DNA of 64,000 nucleotides from the NCBI GenBank assembly GCA_026388275.1, contig JAPLKB010000065.1:1-64000 (forward strand). Reading direction: 5' to 3'. This DNA comes from Pseudomonadota bacterium (GTDB lineage: Bacteria > Desulfobacterota > Syntrophorhabdia > Syntrophorhabdales > Syntrophorhabdaceae). The notes below the pieces were generated by a model. That model had not been told where the DNA came from and did not search any database. It saw only the letters and a program-made list of their open reading frames with translations. The position numbers and the translations under genes were made by a program. This document shows, piece after piece, positions 35,204 through 44,290 of this stretch (positions are counted from its first letter, which is position 1; each line of letters starts with the position of its first letter).

Positions 35204-36478
35204 TCAAAATAAACATTCAACAGCATCGGGCGCAAATGCTGGTATTCCCAGAACATCCTTTACTTCTTTTCTTTCCGCAAACGAATCGTCTATCAAAATT
35301 GCTCTTGCACTTTTTATAAAATGTGATTTCGGTAGGCCATCTTTTATATTGACGATAAAATCAAAAACATTATTTAACCTAAACTTTTTGAGAGTTTCCC
35401 CAAGATGACTTACATGCCGTGTCAAAAGGATAACTTTAATATTGTTATTAATGCACTTATAAATAAAGCTAATCAAATTCGTATTCACTTTGTCGGAAAT
35501 AACAAGACAATCGTCAAGGTCGATATAGACCTCATCAAATGTAAAATCTAACTCATAACAATTATCCAACGCCCGATCCAATTCAATCTTAATATTATTG
35601 GAGAGAAGCTTAACCTCTTCATCGAACGCATCGAAAATACTCAAAAGAGCAAAGTTGATCCCCAGATTTCTATATAAAGCTGAAGAGCCCCCCAATCTGG
35701 CAGCGACCTCTAATAGAACAAGTTCGCCGTCTCCTCTTTCCTTAACCTGAAAAAACCAAGCCCCTCTAAAGCTAAGATATTTATTTATCTTTTCTGCGAG
35801 AATCTCAAAGGGTCTTTTATCGGGGACAAGCGAAATTGTATTAACACTGATGCCATTCATTATTCTTCTTCGCTCTCTCGGCCCGGCAAATAGAAGCTTT
35901 CCCTTTCGATCCGTAAAACAATCTACAGTAAATTCCTTACCCGGGAGATATTCAAGAATCATGCAGTTTGGGTACTCCTCCATGTGGCATCTTGCCTGCT
36001 CGGCATTAATGATTTTCCTTGCACCGCGTGTGCCATAACCTATTTCTGGTTTTATGAATACCGGATAAGTATCGATCTCTTCGATTGATTTGTACACCTT
36101 TGGTGTTAAGATGGCGTGTCTTAAACGCTCATAGGTCTTCGCCTTTGAAGAACATGTACGCACTGTTTCAAGAGGGGACGAAATTAGCTCACACCTCAGA
36201 GACTCTCGGTTCTCTGTTAGTATTGTGATCACGCTATCCATAGACGGATACATTGCATCTATCTTCTGCCCTTCAACTAAGTGACGTATGAAGGGGATAT
36301 AAGTTGGATCAGTTATAAAAGGAATGTCTCCCATATAGTTCTCATAGACAAATTTTCCATGATCCTCGACGCTACTGCCCCCTATCAATTTGACGTGCCT
36401 CGAATATCTAAGTGAGCGATGTATCTCTAGCCCAATCTCCGATCCACAAGGAAAAACCAAAATAGTCTTCTTATCCAT
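35204..36478 (-). CDS. ATP-grasp ligase fused to a HAD-type phosphatase domain
   Basis: The protein has 424 residues. Residues 1 to about 300 are an ATP-grasp (carbamoyl-phosphate-synthase-like) fold with PVFIKPEIGYGTRGA, MILEYLPGKEFTVDCF and VLLEVAARLGGSS. Residues about 315-424 are a HAD domain with EVYIDLDDCLVISDK (motif I DxDxx), LLTRHVSHL and AILIDDSFAERKE (motif IV). ATP-grasp enzymes in surface-sugar loci join amino acids or other carboxylates to an amine or carboxylate. The HAD part would be a phosphatase. The two are usually encoded separately. The gene overlaps a small upstream frame by 8 bases. Confidence 0.82.
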   Translation of the reverse strand: MDKKTILVFPCGSEIGLEIHRSLRYSRHVKLIGGSSVEDHGKFVYENYMGDIPFITDPTYIPFIRHLVEGQKIDAMYPSMDSVITILTENRESLRCELISSPLETVRTCSSKAKTYERLRHAILTPKVYKSIEEIDTYPVFIKPEIGYGTRGARKIINAEQARCHMEEYPNCMILEYLPGKEFTVDCFTDRKGKLLFAGPRERRRIMNGISVNTISLVPDKRPFEILAEKINKYLSFRGAWFFQVKERGDGELVLLEVAARLGGSSALYRNLGINFALLSIFDAFDEEVKLLSNNIKIELDRALDNCYELDFTFDEVYIDLDDCLVISDKVNTNLISFIYKCINNNIKVILLTRHVSHLGETLKKFRLNNVFDFIVNIKDGLPKSHFIKSARAILIDDSFAERKEVKDVLGIPAFAPDAVECLF

Positions 36479-36692
36479 GCGACTCCGCGGCCTCCTTTAC
36501 CATGAAACATATTATATCAATGACTTCCGACTCTATGTCGGGGCATACTGGCAAACAATAATGCTTCTCCACCAACTTTCTCGGTGCCAAACGTTTTCCC
36601 AAGCTGTGTGGGCTTACATCCGCTGTAGACGAGAGCTTGGCCAATTGTACATTTAGAATAAACATTGCGCGTTTTTGAGATTTCTCACCCAT
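36471..36692 (-). pseudogene. Small frame resembling a DegT aminotransferase C-terminus
   Basis: The 73-residue frame ends KHYCLPVCPDIESEVIDII, like the CLPLYFKLNFDVIETVIAVI ending of the DegT aminotransferase encoded just upstream and like the LP(I/L)YP ending of the family. The first 40 residues match nothing I recognise, and the catalytic region is absent. It overlaps the ATP-grasp gene by 8 bases, as an intact operon gene would. It may be the surviving 3' end of a second aminotransferase gene, or a small real protein. Confidence 0.4.
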
Positions 36693-36729
36693 TCGCGCTT
36701 TGCGCTTGCTGATTGCGCTGACAGCAGAA

Positions 36730-37818
36730 TCAAAAACCCTGTATGACTGCGATAACTGTCTCGATAACGTCGAAGTTTAGCTTAAAATAGAGTGGCAGAC
36801 ATAATATTCTTCTGGACACGTTCTCAGATATGGGCATCGGATCGTAAGGCACGATTCTTTGATATGTATTGACCGACGGATAGAAATACCTTCGAGGGAA
36901 AATGTTCTTCATATTAAGGGCTCTTTCTACTTCGAGGAGTCTCTCCTCTGAATCAAAAACCACCGGCAAATAACTGTAATTCACGGCTTCTTCGTTTATA
37001 TTCTGAAAAGTAAGAAACCCAATGTCTTTAAGCCTTTCCTTATAAAAGAGATACTTCTCTTTTCGGTCAGCTAATACTTGGTCGTAGTACCTTAAATTGG
37101 CGAGCCCTAATGCTGCATGTATTTCAGTCATTTTCCCATTGCAACCATCTTCGACGACATCTTTGGAATTATCATGCCCAAAGAAACGAATCCTCCTAAG
37201 TTTTTCATACAATTCATTGTCGTTCGTGATACAAGCTCCGCCCTCGCCTGTATTGAGGAGTTTCGTAGCATGAAAAGACGTGGCAGAAATATCGCCGTAT
37301 TCGAGCAAGCTCCTCCCTTTATATATGGTGCCAACAGCATGTGCCGCATCATATATCACTCTCAGATTGTACTTCTTAGCTATGGCTTCAATTTCGTCTA
37401 CGTTACATGCATTTCCAAAAACATGAACCGGCATTATTGCGCTGGTTTGAGGAGTGAGTTTTTCTTCAATTTTGGCAGGATCAATATTTAGAGTTCTGGC
37501 ATCAATATCGGCAAATATAGGTGTACAATTCTCCCATATGATAGCGCTTATCGTTGCCACCCATGTAAAGGGAGTAGTGATTATTTCACCTTTTAGACCC
37601 AATGCTTTTATGGCAAGCTGTATGGCAATAGTGCCATTTGTCACGGCTACTATTTGTTTGATATTGAGTACTTTTAATAATTCCTTTTCAAGTTGCTGCA
37701 CCAAAGGTCCGTTGTGTGTCAGCACCCCTCGTTTCCATACGCCTTTCAGGAGTTCCATGTAATCCTCTAATGGGGCCAATGAAGGCTGTGTAACATAAAT
37801 TGGTTTATTGTTTTTCAT
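36730..37818 (-). CDS. DegT/DnrJ/EryC1/StrS-family sugar aminotransferase (VioA-like)
   Basis: This is a PLP enzyme of about 362 residues. VTNGTIAIQLAIKAL holds the phosphate-binding region, IYDAAHAVG carries the Asp that pairs with the pyridine nitrogen, and SFHATKLLNTGEGG carries the catalytic Lys. The N-terminus IYVTQPSLAPLEDYMEL resembles VioA-type 4-aminotransferases of dTDP-4-keto sugars. With the dehydratase and ketoreductase genes upstream it is predicted to act on a dTDP-4-keto-2,6-dideoxyhexose. The ATG at 37818 has a GAGGA site, and the frame from 37872 lacks one. It overlaps the upstream ketoreductase gene by 14 bases. Confidence 0.87.
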   Translation of the reverse strand: MKNNKPIYVTQPSLAPLEDYMELLKGVWKRGVLTHNGPLVQQLEKELLKVLNIKQIVAVTNGTIAIQLAIKALGLKGEIITTPFTWVATISAIIWENCTPIFADIDARTLNIDPAKIEEKLTPQTSAIMPVHVFGNACNVDEIEAIAKKYNLRVIYDAAHAVGTIYKGRSLLEYGDISATSFHATKLLNTGEGGACITNDNELYEKLRRIRFFGHDNSKDVVEDGCNGKMTEIHAALGLANLRYYDQVLADRKEKYLFYKERLKDIGFLTFQNINEEAVNYSYLPVVFDSEERLLEVERALNMKNIFPRRYFYPSVNTYQRIVPYDPMPISENVSRRILCLPLYFKLNFDVIETVIAVIQGF

Positions 37819-38797
37819 TCGCTTTTCCTCGTAATTCTTCAATAAGTCTACCTTGATTGATATTTTGAACATACTCCATTTCTATTCCCGTGCCGTTTAT
37901 AATGATCTGGTGAAAATACCTTAGCATATTTTCAAAATGATTATCTGGCTCAACTTCAATGGTCTCTTTTCCTGAAAGTGTTTCAAGTATTATTTCAGGA
38001 GCATAACCTGGTGGTGCAGTAAATATCCTGTTAGTATAAATTTTGCCTTTGCTGCCCCATAAATCCAGGTTGCATTGATAAAAGTTATCAAATCCAAAAG
38101 CAATTTCGGCGAAATTTACCCCGTTGTTTTGTTTAAGATATGCCCCTCCCCAAATATCCACTTCTCTTTCAGGATCGAAGGTAAGGCTTGCTGCCTCGAC
38201 AGCCAAGTCATCGCCCAGGAAATATTGCGCAATCTTGATCAAATAAGCGCCTGCATCCAGAAGGGCACCGCCACCCAATTCCTTTTGGTATCGGATGTTT
38301 TCAACATCAGGGAAGGGTGGAAACCCAAAAGAACTTTTGAGACATCTCAATTCACCGATTATCCCATCGCAAATGATTTGCTTTATGATAGCTAACTGAC
38401 GGTGAAATCTGAACTGAAAGTTTTCAACCAATGCAAGTTTTTTTCGTTTCGCAAGTATATTCAGGTGAATTATCTCTTCATGGGTACAAGCCAACGACTT
38501 TTCAACCAATACATGTAAGTTATGACCAAGAGCTTTCTCAATCCACTCTCTATGCATGGAATTTGGCAGGGGTATATAGACAGCATCTATCTGATCTGAT
38601 TTTAGTAATGAGTCATAACTAAAATAAGCTTGCGTATCAAACTTAGCAGCAAATCTTTGTGCCTTTGCTCCATTTCGGCTGGCTATTCCAGTTAGCGTGT
38701 ACTGATCTGCTAAACTCTTAATGGCGGGTATTACAAATTTATCCGCTATGCTGGCACAGCCTATAACGCCTATGTTCGTAGGTTTGGTCGTAATCAT
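37805..38797 (-). CDS. Gfo/Idh/MocA-family oxidoreductase, probable NDP-sugar 3-ketoreductase
   Basis: The 330-residue protein has an N-terminal Rossmann fold, IGVIGCASIADKFVIPAIKS, the sugar-binding LVEKSLACT element (EKP in most relatives) and GGGALLDAGAYLI. In antibiotic deoxysugar pathways a member of this family reduces the 3-keto group formed by the 2,3-dehydratase. Here it is encoded directly after such a dehydratase, with a 4-base ATGA overlap that signals translational coupling. The C-3 stereochemistry cannot be predicted. Confidence 0.85.
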   Translation of the reverse strand: MITTKPTNIGVIGCASIADKFVIPAIKSLADQYTLTGIASRNGAKAQRFAAKFDTQAYFSYDSLLKSDQIDAVYIPLPNSMHREWIEKALGHNLHVLVEKSLACTHEEIIHLNILAKRKKLALVENFQFRFHRQLAIIKQIICDGIIGELRCLKSSFGFPPFPDVENIRYQKELGGGALLDAGAYLIKIAQYFLGDDLAVEAASLTFDPEREVDIWGGAYLKQNNGVNFAEIAFGFDNFYQCNLDLWGSKGKIYTNRIFTAPPGYAPEIILETLSGKETIEVEPDNHFENMLRYFHQIIINGTGIEMEYVQNINQGRLIEELRGKANEKQ

Positions 38798-40233
38798 ATA
38801 AAAGAAACCGCTGCGATCAAACTGCGTGCCTGAATATTCAGATAGTTATTGAATTTTAAGAAGGTATATAATTGATGTAACGTCATCCATATATAGTGTT
38901 GTGGGAGATCTATCGGCACTTCATCATCAGCTATTACAATCATATTACGGTTCTGCTCATGGAAAAACCGGCCTCCTTCTTCGGACTGCAACGTATCAAA
39001 CACAACCTGCCCTGGTTTGGCTTTCAACACGTAGTCAAGGAATGGCAATGCACCTTCTTTTGTTTGACGGTAGTTTCCTGTCAGACACTGAACTGTTGGT
39101 GCAAATTCGACAATATCATGGTTGCCGCATTCTAATTTAGCCTGAATCGCAAAGTGCAACAATCCATTAATCTCCTTAACAACAAATGCACAGAGACCTT
39201 CCTGAGCTGGCTCAATCAATGGTTGGTTCCATTTGGCTACTTCACGGTTGCCGATCTCTATATCAACAGCAATGACTTTGAAGTATTTGCATGCTTCATG
39301 ATAAATCATATCTTCAGCAAATATCCAATGTCGTAATTGATCAAGAGGGATATTGGTCACCTCCAGATCATAAACGCTTTTTAGTTTTGTCAAGAAAGAA
39401 ATAATCTCGTCAATATTATGCAAAGCCCCGTTTGCAGTCAGTGCCGATTTTAAAAAGAGTCTTCCAAAGGAATTTGTGCTTCGATCACTCCCCAAAAAGC
39501 TATAAAAGTCAACAACCTCTTCATCAAAAGAACCAAAGGGGATACCCGATATGACTGTACGGGTATCCATATTCACCAAGTTATCATATTGCATCAGTTC
39601 CTTGATTTGCGCAAGGGTAAGCCATACGAAATTATCATAAACAGGTATATCTTCACCTACACTAATAATAATATTTCTGTTTCTCTTTTTCAGGAAGCGG
39701 GCCCCCTGTTCTGATTGTATCTGATCAAGTAGAATTTCCCATGGTTTTGCGTGTTGAAAATATTCAAGATACAAAGGTTTTTTTCCTGTATGGACCTGAG
39801 TATAATTACTTCTTGTAGCCTGCAACGATGGTGATAGTTGGACATGGTTTACGTTCCCCGGTTCAATTTTAGCCTGCATAAGGAAATGCAATACTCCGTC
39901 AAATTCTTTAGTAATAATACCAAGATAGCCAATTTCAGGTTGATTGATAATTGGCTGATCCCATTCGGGTACCATACCCCAATTTGTCTTTATGCGAATT
40001 CCGTCTATGGCAAAAAATTTGCCGGTTTTGTGTTGTATATTTCCTTTTTGCAAATTGATACTCCACTGATCCAATTGATCAAATCGTATTTTCTCTATGG
40101 ATACTCTTACTCTTTCATTTTGTTCTACAAGCCAGTCAATAATTTGAGAGGAAGCTTTGAATTGACCTTCCCTGACAAAAGCGCTCTTTAGAAAACGATA
40201 CATTGTCGGGAATATTTCCGAATGAGTTTTCAT
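38794..40233 (-). CDS. NDP-hexose 2,3-dehydratase (TylX3/OleV/SpnO-like)
   Basis: The 479-residue protein is built of two homologous halves. Each half has a W-x-QP-I/L turn, an HF(L/A)(M/I)QAK(I/L)E strand (LHFLMQAKIEPGN near 130, LHFAIQAKLECGN near 375) and a paired GNYRQT/SNYTQV element. This duplication is the hallmark of the NDP-4-keto-6-deoxyhexose 2,3-dehydratase family, which removes the C-2 hydroxyl to start 2,6-dideoxysugar formation. The family is best known from actinomycete antibiotics. Its presence with RmlA and RmlB implies a 2-deoxysugar in the polymer. Confidence 0.88.
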   Translation of the reverse strand: MKTHSEIFPTMYRFLKSAFVREGQFKASSQIIDWLVEQNERVRVSIEKIRFDQLDQWSINLQKGNIQHKTGKFFAIDGIRIKTNWGMVPEWDQPIINQPEIGYLGIITKEFDGVLHFLMQAKIEPGNVNHVQLSPSLQATRSNYTQVHTGKKPLYLEYFQHAKPWEILLDQIQSEQGARFLKKRNRNIIISVGEDIPVYDNFVWLTLAQIKELMQYDNLVNMDTRTVISGIPFGSFDEEVVDFYSFLGSDRSTNSFGRLFLKSALTANGALHNIDEIISFLTKLKSVYDLEVTNIPLDQLRHWIFAEDMIYHEACKYFKVIAVDIEIGNREVAKWNQPLIEPAQEGLCAFVVKEINGLLHFAIQAKLECGNHDIVEFAPTVQCLTGNYRQTKEGALPFLDYVLKAKPGQVVFDTLQSEEGGRFFHEQNRNMIVIADDEVPIDLPQHYIWMTLHQLYTFLKFNNYLNIQARSLIAAVSFI

Positions 40234-40383
40234 TTTTTTAACTTTCTATTTTGATGAACTGAAATTCTCTTTGAGACAAAGGCAACCAGATAATTTTAAA
40301 AGACTTGCATAATGGAAGAGAAACAACTGTGAATAATGGGCTGCAATTCCCACTTCCTCACCCTCACTGACACTTATTGCCCT

Positions 40384-41538
40384 TCACCAACTTGATATAT
40401 CGGATGGTGTGCTTAAAATATCTGCAATCCTATTGGCAGCTTGCCCATCACCGTAAGGATTACGTGCCATACTCATGCGACGGTAGGCCGTCTCGTCATT
40501 AAGTAAGAGCGAAACCTCGCTGATGATCTTTCCCCTGTCAGTGCCTACCAATTTCACACTGCCAGTATCAACTGCTTCAGGACGTTCCGTGGTCTCTCGC
40601 ATGACAAGGACCGGTTTACCCAGCGATGGAGCCTCTTCTTGTATACCTCCTGAATCGGTGAGGATTAAGGTCGCTCGAAGCATCATAGCGACAAAAGGTA
40701 AATAGGGTAATGGCTCAATAAGGTGAATATTCTTGTGTTTGGCAGATCTAAGGATTCGATTAACAGGCTCACGCACATTTGGGTTTAGATGGACTGGGTA
40801 GACGAAGTTTACTTCCGGAAAGCGAAGAGCCAATTCTATGATGGCTAAGCAGATTGCTTCAAAAGCTACTCCGAAGTTTTCGCGGCGGTGCCCGGTGATA
40901 AGAACGAGTGGGGTTTTATTCGATTCTACCATCATTCCTGGATCGATGCCTGGAATATGCGGAGGAAAGATCTTCACCCTCTCTGCTGCCATAAGGAGGG
41001 CATCAATGACTGTGTTACCAGTTACAAAAACAATTTCTTGAGAAATGCCTTCACTGATGAGGTTTTGACGACTTGCTTCGGTCGGGGCAAAATGGAGAGC
41101 GGCAAGATGTGAAGTGAGGACGCGATTTGCTTCTTCAGGCCACGGAGAATACAGATTATGTGTTCGAAGCCCTGCCTCAACGTGCCCTACCGGAATCCTA
41201 TTATAAAATGAAGCAAGGGTCCCGCAAAACACGGTCGTTGTGTCCCCCTGAACAAGAACCATATCCGCTTTGTCATCTTCCAAATAGTCAGTGAGGGTTC
41301 TTATAGCCCGGGCTGTAAAGTCACCAAGCGTCTGACGCTCTTTCATAAGATTCAGGTCGGTATCTGGGACTATTCCAAATACCTCCAGGACTTGATCGAG
41401 CATCTCGCGGTGCTGAGCGGTAACACACACCCTGGTATCCAGTTCAGGATGTTCTTTCAGAGCTAGAATAACTGGCGCTAATTTAATAGCTTCAGGTCTT
41501 GTACCAAGTATGACTGTTATCTTCTTTCTTTGCTTCAT
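40384..41538 (-). CDS. wecB: UDP-N-acetylglucosamine 2-epimerase, non-hydrolysing (copy 2)
   Basis: This epimerase has about 384 residues: KITVILGTRPEAIKLAPVI, TAQHREMLD, VQGDTTTVF, HVEAGLRTH, PEEANRVL, ITGHRRENFG and DSGGIQEEAPSLGKPVLV. It is closer to the canonical WecB/MnaA sequence than the copy at 16139-17224 and makes UDP-ManNAc. The ATG at 41538, with AGGGAA upstream, is preferred. The longer frame from 41622 has no family match in its first 28 residues and overlaps a small secreted-protein frame. The spacer 40234-40383 holds nothing clear. Confidence 0.92.
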   Translation of the reverse strand: MKQRKKITVILGTRPEAIKLAPVILALKEHPELDTRVCVTAQHREMLDQVLEVFGIVPDTDLNLMKERQTLGDFTARAIRTLTDYLEDDKADMVLVQGDTTTVFCGTLASFYNRIPVGHVEAGLRTHNLYSPWPEEANRVLTSHLAALHFAPTEASRQNLISEGISQEIVFVTGNTVIDALLMAAERVKIFPPHIPGIDPGMMVESNKTPLVLITGHRRENFGVAFEAICLAIIELALRFPEVNFVYPVHLNPNVREPVNRILRSAKHKNIHLIEPLPYLPFVAMMLRATLILTDSGGIQEEAPSLGKPVLVMRETTERPEAVDTGSVKLVGTDRGKIISEVSLLLNDETAYRRMSMARNPYGDGQAANRIADILSTPSDISSW

Positions 41539-41570
41539 TGATTTGATTCCCTTCGATCGGTCTATGGTTT

Positions 41571-41873
41571 TCAGAATCCCTCCAAATTGTACATCAACTT
41601 TGGTGTCCACGAAAACAAGCATACATTCAGTTCTCCGGGCTTCAGTTTTGGGACCGGAACAGGCATGTAGGCATAGTTCAAAGAGCCTATCTGTGTTCCA
41701 GCCATTTTCAGACCCTTATTCTTGAATTCTGTTATTTCGATTCCACCTTCGGGTTTTCACTGAATTGTGGCTGGTATTGTGTGTGCGTTATAGACAAACC
41801 CTTGCAGAAAAATAGTGAAAACAAACAAAAAAACCACTAGTGTAATTGATATGTTAAGAGTTCGCGTTTTCAT
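41571..41873 (-). pseudogene. Small secreted-protein frame interrupted by one in-frame TGA
   Basis: The ATG at 41873 has an AGAGGCAATGGT leader and opens a 38-codon frame with a clear signal-peptide core (LVVFLFVFTIFLQGFVY). A single TGA at 41757-41759 is followed, in the same frame, by 61 more sense codons (KPEGGIEITEFKNKG ... YNLEGF) up to a TGA at 41571-41573. The downstream part reads like a compact periplasmic protein. It lies inside the rmlB-rmlA-wecB gene row. The TGA may be a nonsense mutation, a sequencing error or, less likely, a selenocysteine codon; no convincing SECIS hairpin is seen. The product is not recognised. Confidence 0.45.
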
Positions 41874-41911
41874 ACCATTGCCTCTTGATTATTTCAACAC
41901 CAATACTCATG

Positions 41912-42787
41912 TTAGCCCTTATTTATTTTAATCAAGTTTATGAGGTATTGACCGTATCCGTTATTGGCCATTGGCTGCACCAATTTCCAAACCTGCTCGG
42001 CATCAATATACCCCATTCGATAAGCTACTTCTTCAAGACAAGCAACTTTAAGCCCCTGCCTGTTTTCGATGGCCTCTATAAAGGTTGATGCCTGGATCAA
42101 TGATTCGTGGGTTCCCGTATCTAGCCATGCAATGCCCCTTCCCAGGGTCTCGACATTCAATTCGTTCCATCCAAGATATGTACGGTTTACATCAGTAATT
42201 TCAAGTTCACCGCGTGTCGATGGCTTCAAATTGGCGGCAATGTCCACCACCCGGTTGTCATAAAAATAGAGGCCTGTCACAGCCCAATTGGATTTCGGGA
42301 CCTTGGGCTTTTCCTCCAAGCAGTCCGCCTTTCTATCTTTCGTGAAACTAACAACGCCGTAACGTTCTGGATCTTTTACCCAATAAGCAAAGACTGTAGC
42401 GCCAGATTCAGCGGCCATAACTCTTTTCAAAATTTCCACCAGACCTTGACCGTAAAAGATGTTATCGCCAAGTATCAAGCAACAGCGATCATTCTTGATG
42501 AAATTATGCCCGATAATGAAGGCCTGGGCTAGTCCTTCGGGTTTTGGTTGCTCTGCATAGGTAAATCGGATACCCCACTGAACGCCGTTGTCCAGTAATT
42601 TTTCGTAGATTGGTAAGTCCGTTGGTGTTGATATGATCAGGATTTCCCTGATGCCTGCAAGCATAAGGACGGATAAAGGATAATAGATCATCGGCTTGTC
42701 ATATATCGGCAGAAGCTGCTTGCTTACTACCTTTGTGATGGGATGTAATCTGGTTCCGGAACCACCTGCGAGAATTATTCCCTTCAT
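41912..42787 (-). CDS. rmlA: Glucose-1-phosphate thymidylyltransferase
   Basis: The 291-residue enzyme starts [18 protein letters not shown], with [27 protein letters not shown], the acceptor-site [10 protein letters not shown] and [10 protein letters not shown]. All are classic RmlA/RfbA motifs. It makes dTDP-glucose from dTTP and glucose-1-phosphate. The rmlB gene lies just upstream, while rmlC and rmlD are not in the window. This fits diversion of the 4-keto intermediate to the dideoxy-amino sugar path rather than rhamnose. A GAGGAAG site precedes the ATG. Confidence 0.97.
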   Translation of the reverse strand: MKGIILAGGSGTRLHPITKVVSKQLLPIYDKPMIYYPLSVLMLAGIREILIISTPTDLPIYEKLLDNGVQWGIRFTYAEQPKPEGLAQAFIIGHNFIKNDRCCLILGDNIFYGQGLVEILKRVMAAESGATVFAYWVKDPERYGVVSFTKDRKADCLEEKPKVPKSNWAVTGLYFYDNRVVDIAANLKPSTRGELEITDVNRTYLGWNELNVETLGRGIAWLDTGTHESLIQASTFIEAIENRQGLKVACLEEVAYRMGYIDAEQVWKLVQPMANNGYGQYLINLIKINKG

Positions 42788-42848
42788 ATCTTCCTCGATT
42801 CAATCTTCCTTATTTATTTTCGTGGCTTATGTGAGTTTCAATCTGAAC

Positions 42849-43907
42849 TCATGACATGTATTGTTCTTTTATCCAAGCCTGGTATGCTCCGCTTCTTACA
42901 TCATTTATCCAAGTTTGGTTTTCCAAGTACCAAGTGATTGTTTTTCTAAGTCCTGTAGCAAAAGATTCCTGCGGTTTCCAAGTGAATGTTTCACGCATTT
43001 TGGAGAAATCTATGGCGTACCGTCTGTCATGGCCTGGGCGATCCTTGACGAAAGTAATCAGATTCTTTCTGGGCTGTTTGTTAGAAGGTGGAATTACTTC
43101 ATCCAAAATGTTGCAAATCATCTCCACAATGACAATATTTTCTATTTCCGAATTACCACCAATATTGTATGTTTCACCATAATTCCCAGAATTTATGATC
43201 TTCCATATGGCATCGCAATGATCCCGCACATAAAGCCAGTCCCGAACATTTTTCCCATCGCCATATATAGGCAGAGGCCTTGCCTCAAGGGCATTCATTA
43301 TACTCAAAGGAATCAGTTTTTCCGGAAACTGGTAAGGTCCATAATTATTCGAGCAGTTTGAAATGGTTGTAGGAAGACCATATGTCTCATGGTAAGCACG
43401 TACCAGATGATCTGATGATGCCTTGGATGCGGAATAAGGGCTGTTTGGTCTGTATGGGGTTTCTTCTGTGAAAAATCCGGTTGGGCCAAGACTGCCGTAA
43501 ACCTCATCTGTACTGATATGATGGAAGTGGATAAAATCACTGCTTGCTGCTCTGGCGCACTCCAGAAGGTTAAAAGTCCCTACGATGTTGGTAAATATGA
43601 AGTTGTCCGGCCGTTTGATGGATCGGTCAACGTGTGATTCAGCGGCAAAATGGCAAACAGCATCTACGTTATAACGATTAAATATATCTTGTATCTTTTC
43701 TGAATCACATATATCTGCTTTTTCAAATAGATAACGATTCGGATGCATTTGTTCAATATCTCGAAGGCTCAAAGGATTTCCTGCATAGGTCAGACTATCT
43801 ACATTGATGATTCTACCTTTAAAATCAATTTCTTCAACGAGATAACGAATAAAATTGCTGCCGATAAAACCACAACCACCTGTTACCATTAAGTTAGTAA
43901 ACTTCAT
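42849..43907 (-). CDS. rmlB: dTDP-glucose 4,6-dehydratase
   Basis: This is a 352-residue SDR enzyme. GGCGFIGSNFIRYLV is the NAD loop. STDEVYGSLG, the YSASKASSDHLVRA catalytic Tyr/Lys motif, NNYGPYQFPEKLIP and RDWLYVRDHCDAI identify RmlB. It converts dTDP-glucose to dTDP-4-keto-6-deoxyglucose, the branch-point substrate for the 2,3-dehydratase encoded at 38794-40233. An AAGGAAG site precedes the ATG. Confidence 0.97.
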   Translation of the reverse strand: MKFTNLMVTGGCGFIGSNFIRYLVEEIDFKGRIINVDSLTYAGNPLSLRDIEQMHPNRYLFEKADICDSEKIQDIFNRYNVDAVCHFAAESHVDRSIKRPDNFIFTNIVGTFNLLECARAASSDFIHFHHISTDEVYGSLGPTGFFTEETPYRPNSPYSASKASSDHLVRAYHETYGLPTTISNCSNNYGPYQFPEKLIPLSIMNALEARPLPIYGDGKNVRDWLYVRDHCDAIWKIINSGNYGETYNIGGNSEIENIVIVEMICNILDEVIPPSNKQPRKNLITFVKDRPGHDRRYAIDFSKMRETFTWKPQESFATGLRKTITWYLENQTWINDVRSGAYQAWIKEQYMS

Positions 43908-44270
43908 CTAAAATTCTTCCTTTCTTAATTTTTTAATCTCAAGATTTTAAATTGTTCCGGTTGCAAAAAGTATTATCCATGATGATTTAATAGTTTGAGA
44001 TCGGATTAAGCCTTTGTATTTATTGGCTTAAGGTAGAATACACTTATTGCTGTAGAATGTTTAATATGGTATTGGGAACCATGAATAATATTCATCGGTT
44101 TATTCATCATTAAGCATTAACAATTAAACATTGATTTGGAGTTGCTCCTATCAAACCGGACACCCCTCTAATTTATCTAATGCTCTCCTGTGCTTCCTCG
44201 GTGATTTCATTTTACAAATCCCTGCATGAAGAGTCCTTTTGATATATAAAAAACAGCGTTTCTCATGTAA
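43908..44270. other. Intergenic region of about 360 bases with a heptamer array
   Basis: It contains an array at 44109-44136 (ATTAAGC, ATTAACA, ATTAAAC, ATTGATT). The remainder is A+T-rich and without a supported gene. A weak hairpin with a following T-run at the 3' end of the dehydrogenase gene, about 44246-44290 on the minus strand, could terminate transcription before rmlB. Confidence 0.45.
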
Positions 44271-44290
44271 TTATGCGTGAAAAATGCAGC
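44246..44290 (-). terminator. Possible intrinsic terminator after the UDP-sugar dehydrogenase gene
   Basis: On the minus strand CAGC...GCTG closes an interrupted stem (TTTTTCA with TGAGAAA) and is followed by TTTTTT. The stem includes the last codons of the gene. The pairing is imperfect, so support is weak. Confidence 0.35.

Noticed and set aside
41571-41759. Confident selenoprotein call for the TGA-interrupted frame
   Set aside because: Only a 3-bp stem could be drawn just after the TGA, and no Cys-containing homologue is known to me. A nonsense mutation or sequence error is more likely.
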